64,000 nucleotides of DNA from Afipia massiliensis. GTDB taxonomy: Bacteria; Pseudomonadota; Alphaproteobacteria; Rhizobiales; Xanthobacteraceae. Position 1 is the first letter of the stretch; every line of letters starts with the position of its first letter. The notes under the pieces were generated by a model that did not search any database, was not told the DNA's origin, and saw only the letters and a list, made by a program, of their open reading frames with translations. This document shows, one piece after another, positions 8,368 to 15,911 of the stretch. The position numbers were made by a program, and so were the translations under genes. The stretch spans positions 124,001 through 188,000 of the forward strand of contig NZ_JACHIJ010000005.1 in NCBI RefSeq assembly GCF_014203115.1, given 5' to 3'.

Positions 8368-8592
8368 ATGATGGATCGCAAAGTTACAGAACAGGCAATC
8401 GGGCTTATCCTCACCGAGATCGGCATTCGCCTTGGCGAGGCCGCGCGGATTGCCAAGGCCGCGGAAGCCTGCGCGCTGGCCGGCAGTGTCGCCGAGGGCG
8501 TCAGAGTTTCGATGGATCTCGAACAGATTTTCTATGAGACCGGCCGCTTGCAGGATGCAGCTTCCCTCCTGAACCGGTTGTCGAGCGACTAA
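8368..8592 (+). CDS. Small conserved hypothetical protein, copy A
   Basis: 74 aa, MMDRKVTEQAIGLILTEIGI and onward. The ATG at 8368 follows GGAGGCAGA, a strong ribosome-binding site; the second ATG at 8371 is an alternative. It is a helical protein with no domain known to me. The second copy at 63806 is nearly identical at protein level, and the 8290-8367 leader is also conserved, so the gene is real and under selection. It probably belongs with the XRE regulator functionally. Confidence 0.75.
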   Translation: MMDRKVTEQAIGLILTEIGIRLGEAARIAKAAEACALAGSVAEGVRVSMDLEQIFYETGRLQDAASLLNRLSSD

Positions 8593-8619
8593 GGATCTCT
8601 TCCAACCGTAAGGTTCTCT

Positions 8620-8640
8620 GCCCGTCGGCAACCGACGGGC
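8620..8640 (+). terminator. Strong hairpin, terminator-like
   Basis: GCCCGTCGG (8620-8628), loop CAA, CCGACGGGC (8632-8640): a perfect 9-bp GC-rich stem between the 75-codon gene and the DUF3489 gene. Only a poor T-run (TTGC) follows, so it may terminate, attenuate or protect RNA ends rather than act as a classic intrinsic terminator. Confidence 0.6.
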
Positions 8641-8689
8641 TTGCGGCAGTGGCGGCACAGGATGCCGTCGTGCACGCAGGAGAACCGAA

Positions 8690-9043
8690 ATGCCCATCAG
8701 CAATCGAAAGCCCTCTCGCAAGACCGGGCGTAAATCCTCACCGTCATCAAAGCGACCGACGAAACCGGCCTCGAAGGCTCAGCTGCCTGTCGCGCCGAAG
8801 AAGCCGGTCATGGAGAAGACGCCGAACGTGGCCGTGTCCAAGCAGGACAAGGTCCTCGAGATGCTCCGTGCGCCGTCCGGCACCACCATCGCCGCCATCA
8901 TGAAGGCAACCGATTGGCAGCAACATTCGGTGCGGGGTTTCTTTGCGGGCGTAGTGCGCAAGAAGCTCAAGCTGAACCTGACCTCGGAGAAGGTCGGCGA
9001 CGAGCGCGTCTATCGGATCGGCAAGACGGCGTCTGCGAAATGA
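8690..9043 (+). CDS. DUF3489 domain protein
   Basis: 117 aa. A basic, Pro/Lys-rich N-terminus (about 45 residues) is followed by a winged-helix-like DUF3489 domain: [20 protein letters not shown], then [18 protein letters not shown] and a C-terminal DERVYRIG. The family is a small probable DNA-binding protein that regularly precedes DUF2924 and a large serine recombinase in alphaproteobacterial genomes. Its stop overlaps the DUF2924 start (ATGA). It is probably an accessory factor of the recombinase; the exact function is unknown. Confidence 0.85.
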   Translation: MPISNRKPSRKTGRKSSPSSKRPTKPASKAQLPVAPKKPVMEKTPNVAVSKQDKVLEMLRAPSGTTIAAIMKATDWQQHSVRGFFAGVVRKKLKLNLTSEKVGDERVYRIGKTASAK

Positions 9044-9528
9044 TCCAAGCGCCCTCCTCCATGAAGCCAGTTGATCCCACGGTGGAAGCCGAACTGGATC
9101 GGCTGGCGACAGCTCCCATCGTCGAACTGCGCAAATATTACCGGGAGGTGCTTCGAACAGATCCGCCAAAGGCGTTCGGTCCGGACCTGCTACGCCGGAG
9201 CATCGCCCAGCGGATTCAAGAAAAGGCCTATGGCGGGTTGTCCGGCTCGACCAAGCGCCTGCTCGATCAGCTTGTGAAAGCCATGGCCGCCAAGCCAACC
9301 GGGAAGCTGGAGTTGCCGCGCCGGATCAAACCGGGCTCGGAGCTAGTCCGGACGTGGAAGGGAAAGACTTACCGCGTCGTGGTCCGGCCCGACGGTTTTG
9401 CCTATGACGGCAAGACCTATGCATCCCTCTCCGAGATCGCATCCCTCATTGCCGGTAGCAATTGGAATGGCCCGCGGTTTTTCGGCCTGCGGTCGAAGCC
9501 TTCGAGGGAAGCGGCAGATGGCAAGTAG
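9040..9528 (+). CDS. DUF2924 domain protein
   Basis: 162 aa. It starts at ATG 9040, four bases overlapping the DUF3489 stop. The DUF2924 features are an N-terminal helical part ([38 protein letters not shown]) and a C-terminal strand-rich part ([47 protein letters not shown]). The last section resembles DNA-contacting repeats in recombinase accessory proteins. It overlaps the recombinase start by 11 nt. Probably a recombination directionality or accessory factor, inferred from strict gene neighbourhood. Confidence 0.85.
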   Translation: MIQAPSSMKPVDPTVEAELDRLATAPIVELRKYYREVLRTDPPKAFGPDLLRRSIAQRIQEKAYGGLSGSTKRLLDQLVKAMAAKPTGKLELPRRIKPGSELVRTWKGKTYRVVVRPDGFAYDGKTYASLSEIASLIAGSNWNGPRFFGLRSKPSREAADGK

Positions 9529-11062
9529 CGTCTCCAAACCCCTGCGCTGCGCCATCTACACCCGCAAATCGACCGAACATGGGCTGGAATTGGAATTCAA
9601 CTCGCTCGATGCCCAACGGGAGGCTTGCGAGGCATATATAAAGAGCCAGGCATCACTCGGCTGGAAGGTGCTGCCGCAGCCTTACGATGATCCGGCATTC
9701 TCCGGCGGCAACCTCGAGCGTCCTGCCCTCAAACAACTTCTGAAGGATATCGACGCAGGCAAGGTCGATGTCGTCGTGGTCTACAAGATTGACCGCCTCA
9801 CCCGTTCACTGGCCGATTTCGCCAAACTGGTCGAAGCGTTCGATGCAAGATCGATTTCTTTTGTCGCCGTGACGCAGCAGTTCAACACCACCACTTCGAT
9901 GGGCCGGCTAACCTTGAACGTCCTGCTGTCCTTCGCTCAATTCGAACGCGAACTCTCCTCCGAGCGTGTCCGGGACAAGGTCGCCGCCTCGCGCCGCAAG
10001 GGGAAATGGACCGGCGGGACAGTCCCGCTCGGTTATGACGCACGTGAAAAAAAGCTCGTCATAAACTCGACCGAGGCAGAAACTGTCCGCATTATTTTTC
10101 GGCGTTACATTGAGTTGCAATCATTCGGCCGCCTGGTTGCGGATCTCGATAAGCGCGGCATCGTCACCAAGCGGCGAAACACCAAGGTCAAGAAATTCAA
10201 TGGCGGCATCCCATTCACCTATGGTCCCCTCGCCCATTTCTTGAAAAACAGAATTTACATCGGCGAAACCGGTCACGGCGGCAAATGGTATCCGGGCGAG
10301 CACAAAGCAATAATCGACCGAAAAACCTTCAACAAGGTTCAAGAACTGCTCGCGGCCGGCACCAACAAAAGGAAAATTAAACGATCCGAAAGCGGAGCAC
10401 TGCTGATGGGCAAACTGTTCGATGATCGCGGCAACGCAATGAGCCCAAGCTTTTCGTCGAAGAACGGCGCCCGCTATCGCTTCTATGTCAGCTCCGCAAT
10501 CCTGCGTGGCCGCAAAACCCAAGCCGGATCGGTCGCGCGCGTCTCGGCAACCAACATCGAACAGACCGTGATGAGCGCTCTGCGCGAACGTTTGAAGATC
10601 GATAAGGCCATGTTGGATGCGGATATTATCGGTATCTATGTTGCGCGTGCCGAGCTAAGCAGCCGTGCCATCAAAATCACCACATCTCCAGCAGCGAAGC
10701 TTCGATCCAGCCAGTTCACAATTCCTTGGCAGGTGCGCCGACCGGGTTCTGCAACTGTCATTGAAGCAGGCAGCGAAGGCCAGCCCGACGCAAAACTGGT
10801 TCAGGTCATTGTCCGAGGCCATGCATGGTTGCGCGCTCTAAAGAACAACAAATTTGACACTGTCGAAGCGCTAGCCGCCTCGGTCAAACTGCATCCAAAG
10901 GCAGTGCGGCAGGAACTGCGCTATGCATTTCTCGCACCAAACATCACAGCAGACATTTTGAATGGCGATCAGCCGTCGAACCTATCCTTGGTCCGGATCC
11001 CAAAGACCTTACCGCTGGCATGGTTCGAGCAATGCCAAGCGTTGGGATTCAAACCGGGATAA
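9518..11062 (+). CDS. Large serine recombinase
   Basis: 514 aa site-specific recombinase. The resolvase domain has the nucleophile region AIYTRKSTEHGLELEFNSLD, VYKIDRLTRSLADFAKLVEA and FAQFERELSSERVRDK. A recombinase domain (GYDAREKKLVINSTEAETV, TYGPLAHFLKNRIYIGE) and a long C-terminal part follow. ATG 9518 follows a GAGGGAAG ribosome-binding site and overlaps DUF2924. It probably integrates or excises cassette A and its 11-26 kb cargo. The attachment sites are not identified; GGGATAATCCG at its 3' end, also found in front of both XRE genes, is one candidate. Confidence 0.93.
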   Translation: MASSVSKPLRCAIYTRKSTEHGLELEFNSLDAQREACEAYIKSQASLGWKVLPQPYDDPAFSGGNLERPALKQLLKDIDAGKVDVVVVYKIDRLTRSLADFAKLVEAFDARSISFVAVTQQFNTTTSMGRLTLNVLLSFAQFERELSSERVRDKVAASRRKGKWTGGTVPLGYDAREKKLVINSTEAETVRIIFRRYIELQSFGRLVADLDKRGIVTKRRNTKVKKFNGGIPFTYGPLAHFLKNRIYIGETGHGGKWYPGEHKAIIDRKTFNKVQELLAAGTNKRKIKRSESGALLMGKLFDDRGNAMSPSFSSKNGARYRFYVSSAILRGRKTQAGSVARVSATNIEQTVMSALRERLKIDKAMLDADIIGIYVARAELSSRAIKITTSPAAKLRSSQFTIPWQVRRPGSATVIEAGSEGQPDAKLVQVIVRGHAWLRALKNNKFDTVEALAASVKLHPKAVRQELRYAFLAPNITADILNGDQPSNLSLVRIPKTLPLAWFEQCQALGFKPG

Positions 11063-11066
11063 TCCG
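11056..11066. repeat. 11-bp repeat at recombinase 3' end
   Basis: GGGATAATCCG is identical to 7900-7910 and 63341-63351. It overlaps the recombinase stop codon. It could be an XRE operator or part of an attachment core, but at 11 bases it may also be coincidence. Confidence 0.3.
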
Positions 11067-11250
11067 ATAACATCGGTGATCTCAGAGAATTTACCACTCT
11101 CATGGTGGGTCAGCATAACTCGATGCACCGTGTGATTGACAACAAACGTAGCCGAGATAATTCTATGGTACTGGCTGCCGCTTAGTGTCCAAGACTGGGG
11201 TTAGCCAGCAGCAGCCCGATCGGTGAGGTGACGTCCACAGTGAGTCTTTG

Positions 11251-11796
11251 ATGATCGGCGTCTTTATTGATGGAAACGTTTGGAATTTCCTTTACGAGAG
11301 GCATCTTGACCTAGCCGTAGAACTGCCCGCGCCTGAATTCGCCATCATGCATACTCGCGAAGCGGAATTCGAGATACCTGTCGGCAAGCCCGACCTAGAC
11401 GATTTCATTCGCAAGACCATGCAACGGTGCAACGTCCGCACAGATTCCATCTTCGGATTTGCTGACGATACCAAGTCACTCAACGAGCAGCGGTTTGGCG
11501 GATTCGATCAAGGGCGATTCGCCGCTCCCGAAGAAATCGATTTCATGCTGAAGTACGGAACATCTGGGATAGTACGCCCTACTAAGCTTCAAAAGCACGA
11601 AGCCGACATTTCGCTAGCAGCGAAGTCGTTTCACTCGATCGTCCTGACATTGGACAAGCGCAGCAGCCCTCTGCGCGCGGCGCGCGGTGCCGGGGGCAAA
11701 GTAGTGTGGTTAAATGACATCGATCAAAACAGTCTAACGTTAGCAACGTATGTTCGAGCAGCGATCGAGCACCGAACTGATGAACCTCGCCAATAG
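11251..11796 (+). CDS. PIN-like domain protein (probable nuclease)
   Basis: 181 aa from ATG 11251. It begins IGVFIDGNVWNFLYERHLDL and has spaced acidic residues in the PIN order: Asp in VFIDGN, Glu in TREAEFE, Asp in HEADISLA and Asp in IVLTLDKR. It is a probable Mg-dependent RNase of the PIN superfamily, similar in size to stand-alone PIN toxins. No antitoxin gene is visible beside it: upstream is the recombinase and downstream the convergent TIR operon. It is the first cargo gene after the recombinase. The assignment is by motif pattern only. Confidence 0.55.
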   Translation: MIGVFIDGNVWNFLYERHLDLAVELPAPEFAIMHTREAEFEIPVGKPDLDDFIRKTMQRCNVRTDSIFGFADDTKSLNEQRFGGFDQGRFAAPEEIDFMLKYGTSGIVRPTKLQKHEADISLAAKSFHSIVLTLDKRSSPLRAARGAGGKVVWLNDIDQNSLTLATYVRAAIEHRTDEPRQ

Positions 11797-11867
11797 TCAT
11801 TCTAAATGTTGTCTTACATTTGTGCAGGCAAGGTAGCTCGCTCTCTAATGTTGCGACAATCCTTGCG

Positions 11868-12566
11868 TTAGCGACCCGCTTCCTGCGCTGCAAGATCTAT
11901 CCATGCCCCGATGTTTGCATGTCCATTATTCTTCCAGTCGTACAGGCGCACGAACTCGGACAGCCGAAGAGGCTCTCCTTGGCGAGGTTTTTTCATGTAT
12001 TTTGGGACCTCGATCGGCGTTGTGTGCTTTCCGTACCATTCCCATTTATATTTTCCGCTAACCGAGCGACGTTCACATAAATAGTAGCTACCGTTCTGCC
12101 GCGCTGCCACCCCCAGATAGCGACATGGGTTTTCACCTAATTTATTCACTTCGCCAGTCTCATGATGTTTTATTGAATTTATATTGACACCCAATAGTCC
12201 CTTTCCATCGATAACGCTGCGAGCGATTTCGTATCGCACCCACGGCCGTTGCCATGTGGCCGAACCTATGAGCACACAAACCGCTGAAGTATTGTGAACA
12301 CCATCTCTAATCATCTTGCGCAACGCCTCATCACTCTCTGTTCGCTTCTTCTCCCACAAGCTTTTGTCGTAGTAGCCTTCGATATGCCTTCCTGAATCCG
12401 ACGATGATTGCGCGAATTCGCCTGATTTTCTTACGACATTTACACGAAATACATCCTTGTAATGGAACGAAAAGAATACCCGCCGTTTCGTAGGCGCAGG
12501 AATTCCGCTCAAAGAAAAAATTCCGGACAAATCGCATCTCTCCATTAAGCAACGCTCGGGAAACAT
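11868..12566 (-). CDS. ThsB-type TIR-like protein (MTH538/DUF1863 family), copy 1
   Basis: 232 aa. The core RRVFFSFHYKDVFRVNVVRK (from about residue 28) and WQRPWVRYEIARSVIDGKGL (about 105-124, with the probable catalytic Glu) match the MTH538-type TIR fold (PF08937) used by Thoeris ThsB, where TIRs consume NAD to make a signalling nucleotide. A C-terminal extension (KYKWEWYGKHTTPIEVP) is specific to this copy. The start is uncertain: ATG 12566 lies 5 nt after the upstream TIR stop, ATG 12545 is also possible. Last gene of the reverse five-gene TIR/SLOG operon. Confidence 0.8.
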   Translation of the reverse strand: MFPERCLMERCDLSGIFSLSGIPAPTKRRVFFSFHYKDVFRVNVVRKSGEFAQSSSDSGRHIEGYYDKSLWEKKRTESDEALRKMIRDGVHNTSAVCVLIGSATWQRPWVRYEIARSVIDGKGLLGVNINSIKHHETGEVNKLGENPCRYLGVAARQNGSYYLCERRSVSGKYKWEWYGKHTTPIEVPKYMKKPRQGEPLRLSEFVRLYDWKNNGHANIGAWIDLAAQEAGR

Positions 12567-12571
12567 AAGCG

Positions 12572-13177
12572 CTAGAAATTTCGAGGTCGCATTGATACCG
12601 ATTGCCCCGCACGCCAGTGGTCAAAGCCAGTGGAGTTTGGGGATTCGATGATGGTTATTCCTCGGCTGTTTGTTACGATCGGCCGAACGACCATCAGCTC
12701 ACCCACTTCATTGAGTTCAATGTACGGATAAAGTCCGAGGAATTCTCGTCCTCGATAGCTCCGTTTCGCCTCTGGTAATACAGGTAGTACTCCAACCAAA
12801 CCTTTTCCGCCGTCGAACCAGCCAAGCTCCCAGCACATCCATCGCGATTGCTCCGCCTGTTCCGTGTCAATGAAAAGGAGTGTATCGCTAGCGGACATCG
12901 CGCTGCGAATAGTTTCCGCGTTGGCTGGTGTAACCTGCGCGCCCGTCTCGTTTCGCGCCGTAATCCAATCGCAAAAGACTGTCAGGCCTTTTTCAACGAG
13001 AAAACTGTAGACTCCGAGGACTATTTCGGCATCTCTGGCGGTCTGCGACAGGAAAACGTTATATCGTGTTAGCGATTGAGTGGATTGTCTTTTGAGCAAC
13101 TCGTCTGCGCTCTGGCCTGCCCTTTGAACCCACTCCCGCGCACGTTGGCGCATCGATTCTTCCGTCAAGAACGTCAT
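12572..13177 (-). CDS. TIR-domain protein
   Basis: 201 aa. The TIR domain spans about residues 38-150: TRYNVFLSQTARDAEIVLGV, LTVFCDWIT, SDTLLFIDTEQ and RWMCWELGWFDGGKGLVGVL, with Glu in CWELG as the probable NADase catalytic residue. YRGREFLGLYPYIEL near the C-terminus is shared with the TIR protein at 17601-18209, so the two are paralogues that lie in divergent operons. Its ATG overlaps the SLOG stop by 4 nt (ATGA), showing translational coupling. Probably NAD-consuming or sensing; no separate effector domain is visible. Confidence 0.85.
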   Translation of the reverse strand: MTFLTEESMRQRAREWVQRAGQSADELLKRQSTQSLTRYNVFLSQTARDAEIVLGVYSFLVEKGLTVFCDWITARNETGAQVTPANAETIRSAMSASDTLLFIDTEQAEQSRWMCWELGWFDGGKGLVGVLPVLPEAKRSYRGREFLGLYPYIELNEVGELMVVRPIVTNSRGITIIESPNSTGFDHWRAGQSVSMRPRNF

Positions 13178-13848
13178 GGTGACATCAGCGTGTTTGGCTT
13201 TGAGTTCGGCGACTTAAAAAATCGATCATTGACGTTTTTTGGTTGTTCTTCGGGGGTGTTGTAACGGTTCTCCCTCGGAGAAATATCAAGATGACGGTGG
13301 AACAACGCGACATAATCCATGTCGTTCGCAAGATCAGATTTGAACCCCGGAACGGCGTCAACTAGCTGCAGAACGGCTCCTCCGGTAGACGCTACGGGAA
13401 GCATTCTTGCTTTGGGTTGAAGGTGTCGGAAAAGGTTGAACTCGTCGATGATGCCTTGCATCCCCCCGATAAAGACCGCAGCGCTGTAGCGCTCGTCGGC
13501 AAACATCGACCTTCGCATTTCCATCAGGCTCTTCTCGCGATCGTGATCGATATCCGCTGTATAAACTACGTTCTGAAATCGAGCATTGTCGTCCGGAAAG
13601 TCTTCTTCAAAATGACGGGTTTGATAAAGCTTCACCCACCGCCCGTAGTCCACTCCCAGCCGTTGGGCGACAACCCAAATCATCGGCGTGATTGCGGGTT
13701 GCCCGCCCCATACCAACGGCCGACGGCCCAATGTCACATGAATGAGTGCGGACACTGCCGCCGTTATTGCGACGGTGTCCGCTGTTTTCGCGAAGTCGGG
13801 CCCTCGTTTTGGGTCAGGCATTCCGGCGGAAAGAAAGATCGCATTCAT
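13174..13848 (-). CDS. SLOG-domain protein
   Basis: 224 aa from ATG 13848 (MNAIFLSAGMPDPKRG). It is a Rossmann-like SLOG/LOG-superfamily protein: IFLSAG at the first strand, RRPLVWGGQPAITPMIWVVA with the glycine-rich nucleotide-binding loop, and AAVFIGGMQGIIDEFNLF with the second conserved loop. SLOG domains bind nucleotide-derived ligands; in type I Thoeris the ThsA SLOG domain senses the cyclic ADP-ribose product of a TIR. Here SLOG is stand-alone, without SIR2. It lies 4 nt after the 386-aa TIR gene, with GGGAGG upstream, and overlaps the next TIR gene. It is probably the signal sensor or a nucleotide-processing enzyme of this operon. Confidence 0.8.
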   Translation of the reverse strand: MNAIFLSAGMPDPKRGPDFAKTADTVAITAAVSALIHVTLGRRPLVWGGQPAITPMIWVVAQRLGVDYGRWVKLYQTRHFEEDFPDDNARFQNVVYTADIDHDREKSLMEMRRSMFADERYSAAVFIGGMQGIIDEFNLFRHLQPKARMLPVASTGGAVLQLVDAVPGFKSDLANDMDYVALFHRHLDISPRENRYNTPEEQPKNVNDRFFKSPNSKPNTLMSP

Positions 13849-13852
13849 GATT

Positions 13853-15013
13853 TTACGCCTCCCGTGCCGCAAGGATCCACGCCGCTTCTGACACACTCAT
13901 GGCCTGAACCGACTTTATGTTGTCATCTAACCATTTCAGGTGTGACTTCCACTGTTCGCCGATGCCCACGTCGTCATAAACCAAGACAGGACCAGGCCCG
14001 TGACCAGCGCGTTTCGCCTTTTCCTCAATGTCATTTAGCAGATCGGCGGTCGGCACGCCGACAATGGGATAAGCCCAAACAAGCCCGCCACCATTGAGAC
14101 GGATATTGATCGCTCTGTGGGGCCCAATAAACTTAACCTCGGCTCCAATCTTTTTGACCTCTGCACCCAGCTTTCCGGTGATGGACATGTATCGAGACGC
14201 GATGCTGCGGCTCCTCAGGCTTTCGACCGCAAGAACGATTCCTTCAGCAGCGGCGTCCGCAATCGGCCCTTCGGGGTCTGGAAGATCCGTATGGTCCAGA
14301 TAGGTTGTCTCAGCCATATCCGTGAGGCGGTTGGGAGAATGGTCGGGCCAAATGACCCTCAAGATGTGTATTTCCTTGGCGAGTGCGCGACTGAATTCCT
14401 GCCGGGTCCACTTACTTTCGAAGTAAGCAGGCGTATCAAGTACGACCATGACGTCCGAGTCACATAGGCGATGCCACAGGATGTCTTGAAATTGATTCCC
14501 TGGCCGAATGTCATGGGTATCGAGAAAGACATCGAATCCTCGAGCCCTCATCAGATCGTGCAATTGAATTGCAGCGTTTCGCGACTCGGTACGGCGGTAA
14601 CTCACGAAGACTCGACGCTGTGCACGAAGAAGTCCCAGGCACTCAAGCAAAGCGACCGCCAGTGCTTTCATCTCAGGATCGTCCGTCCTTCGACGCAGCG
14701 CGTTGGCAGCGTGTAGAAAGCTAGGAATAGATGCTGCGAATTCTGCATCGGCATCGATCGTTGGAATGATTGGAGCGCTCTCAAATACGATCTGCCGTGC
14801 GGCTTCAATGTCTCTGTGTTCAGATCCGCCGAAATATACTGCCGCAAAGGAGACGTGCCGATTGCGGCTTGCGCAGGAGGGCCCATCATGAAGCAAGATT
14901 TCGGATCCCATCTCCAGCCCAAAGTCGGAGAGCATGTTAGAAATAGTTCTAATCAAAGTCCCTTTCTTTTCATCTGACACTGAGCCAATGATCGCTATTT
15001 CATAGAGGCTCAT
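13853..15013 (-). CDS. TIR-domain protein with N- and C-terminal extensions
   Basis: 386 aa. Residues 1-130 form an unrecognised Rossmann-like domain (EIAIIGSVSDEKKGTLIRTI; VSFAAVYFGGSEHRDIEAAR). A TIR domain follows at about 132-265: RRVFVSYRRTESRNAAIQLH, GFDVFLDTHDIRPGNQFQD, SDVMVVLDTPAYFESKWTRQ then EF, the Glu being the probable catalytic residue. The C-terminal 90 residues (KFIGPHRAINIRLNGGGLVW, WILAAREA) are of unknown role. It is the second gene of the reverse operon and likely the main signal-generating or sensing TIR. Confidence 0.85.
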   Translation of the reverse strand: MSLYEIAIIGSVSDEKKGTLIRTISNMLSDFGLEMGSEILLHDGPSCASRNRHVSFAAVYFGGSEHRDIEAARQIVFESAPIIPTIDADAEFAASIPSFLHAANALRRRTDDPEMKALAVALLECLGLLRAQRRVFVSYRRTESRNAAIQLHDLMRARGFDVFLDTHDIRPGNQFQDILWHRLCDSDVMVVLDTPAYFESKWTRQEFSRALAKEIHILRVIWPDHSPNRLTDMAETTYLDHTDLPDPEGPIADAAAEGIVLAVESLRSRSIASRYMSITGKLGAEVKKIGAEVKFIGPHRAINIRLNGGGLVWAYPIVGVPTADLLNDIEEKAKRAGHGPGPVLVYDDVGIGEQWKSHLKWLDDNIKSVQAMSVSEAAWILAAREA

Positions 15014-15095
15014 TCTATCTCCGTAATAAATAGGTCATCGTTGCTGGGTGAAACGGAGAGCGAATATCAGCCTCAATGTGCGATCAGCTTTGCGA

Positions 15096-15596
15096 TTAAT
15101 CTCTATAATTAGCTCTCGCCGTAATGGCGGTTGCGACGAGGCCGTCAATGTTGTCTCGAATATTCGCGTAAATCGCCTTGCTATCCCCGCCGGCCGGATT
15201 CCACAGACTAGTGACAGACGACATCGGCCGGCCGCCCGGGATAGTGATGTAAGAAAAAGGATCTGGCCCGGCGGCCGAGGTTTGCGACTGTCTGTTCAGC
15301 AGGCCGTGAATCCGTATACCTACGATACCTTTACCCAGCTCCCAGCCTTTACGGATTTCATACATCACCCACTGTCTCATAGCGGTTTGGGCGCCTACCA
15401 GCACAATGACGCAGCTGCGACCCACCAATTGCCCATCTATCCATCGCTGGATCGAAGCATCACCGCCCCGTTTTACAGTCTCCCAATCGTTGTCCGACAG
15501 CTCCGAATTTCCTTCGAGAACGCCCATGTTGCGTACTTGCGACGCGCGCCAATGGTCCTGATCGAAGTGAAAACTGAAAAATGCGTTTCGAGCCAT
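15096..15596 (-). CDS. ThsB-type TIR-like protein, copy 2
   Basis: 166 aa from ATG 15596 (AGG 6 nt upstream); a longer start at 15626 is less likely. ARNAFFSFHFDQDHWRASQV, then RNMGVLEGN, is the canonical opening of Thoeris ThsB-like TIR proteins. SCVIVLVGAQTAMRQWVMYE then IRKGWELGKGIVGIRI carries the probable catalytic Glu. First gene of the reverse operon, reading away from a divergent promoter region (15597-15725) shared with the peptide/ATP-grasp operon. By family knowledge it would make a cyclic ADP-ribose-type signal on infection. The partner ThsA (SIR2-SLOG or macro-TM) is not present in standard form. Confidence 0.85.
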   Translation of the reverse strand: MARNAFFSFHFDQDHWRASQVRNMGVLEGNSELSDNDWETVKRGGDASIQRWIDGQLVGRSCVIVLVGAQTAMRQWVMYEIRKGWELGKGIVGIRIHGLLNRQSQTSAAGPDPFSYITIPGGRPMSSVTSLWNPAGGDSKAIYANIRDNIDGLVATAITARANYRD

Positions 15597-15725
15597 ATGC
15601 GGCCTGTGTTTCTCTATTTTAAGCAATTGATCCCTATGCCACTGTGCCGAGTACCATTTGACAATAACACCCGTCCAGAGCGTCGAATCTGCCGCACTGC
15701 AGCAACATTTTCACTGAGGATTGCC
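15597..15725. promoter_or_regulatory. Divergent promoter region of the two TIR operons
   Basis: About 130 bases between the reverse TIR/SLOG operon and the forward peptide/ATP-grasp/TIR operon. It must hold both promoters, so the two operons are likely co-regulated. No clear -35/-10 pair or palindrome could be assigned by eye. Confidence 0.45.
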
Positions 15726-15911
15726 ATGACTGATCACGTTCTAATTCAGCTTGCCGTTCGTCGGCCTCACGTTAACGCACCAACCCTCCCCGAGGGAGCC
15801 ACATACGACACTATTTCGGGATGCTGGCAGACGCGCGGTGAAGGCGGCCTTACACCCATGTCAACAAAGAAGAACGACATAGAAACCGGCGAGGACATGA
15901 AAGGAGAGTGA
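15726..15911 (+). CDS. Small peptide, candidate ATP-grasp-modified (graspetide-like) precursor
   Basis: 61 aa from ATG 15726 with AGGA 7 nt upstream. The N-terminal part (MTDHVLIQLAVRRPHVNAPT) would be the leader. The C-terminal 20 residues (LTPMSTKKNDIETGEDMKGE) are rich in Ser/Thr/Lys donors and Asp/Glu acceptors, the pairs that ATP-grasp ligases join by ester or amide bonds. The stop overlaps the GTG start of the ATP-grasp gene (GTGA), so the two are translationally coupled. The layout matches RiPP precursor-maturase pairs. I know no family for the peptide, and its identity as substrate is inferred. Confidence 0.6.
   Translation: MTDHVLIQLAVRRPHVNAPTLPEGATYDTISGCWQTRGEGGLTPMSTKKNDIETGEDMKGE

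Noticed and set aside
15048-15725. Long N-terminal extension in frame with the 61-aa peptide
   Set aside because: It is antisense to the ThsB-type gene at 15096-15596; a good ribosome-binding site stands only at 15726.
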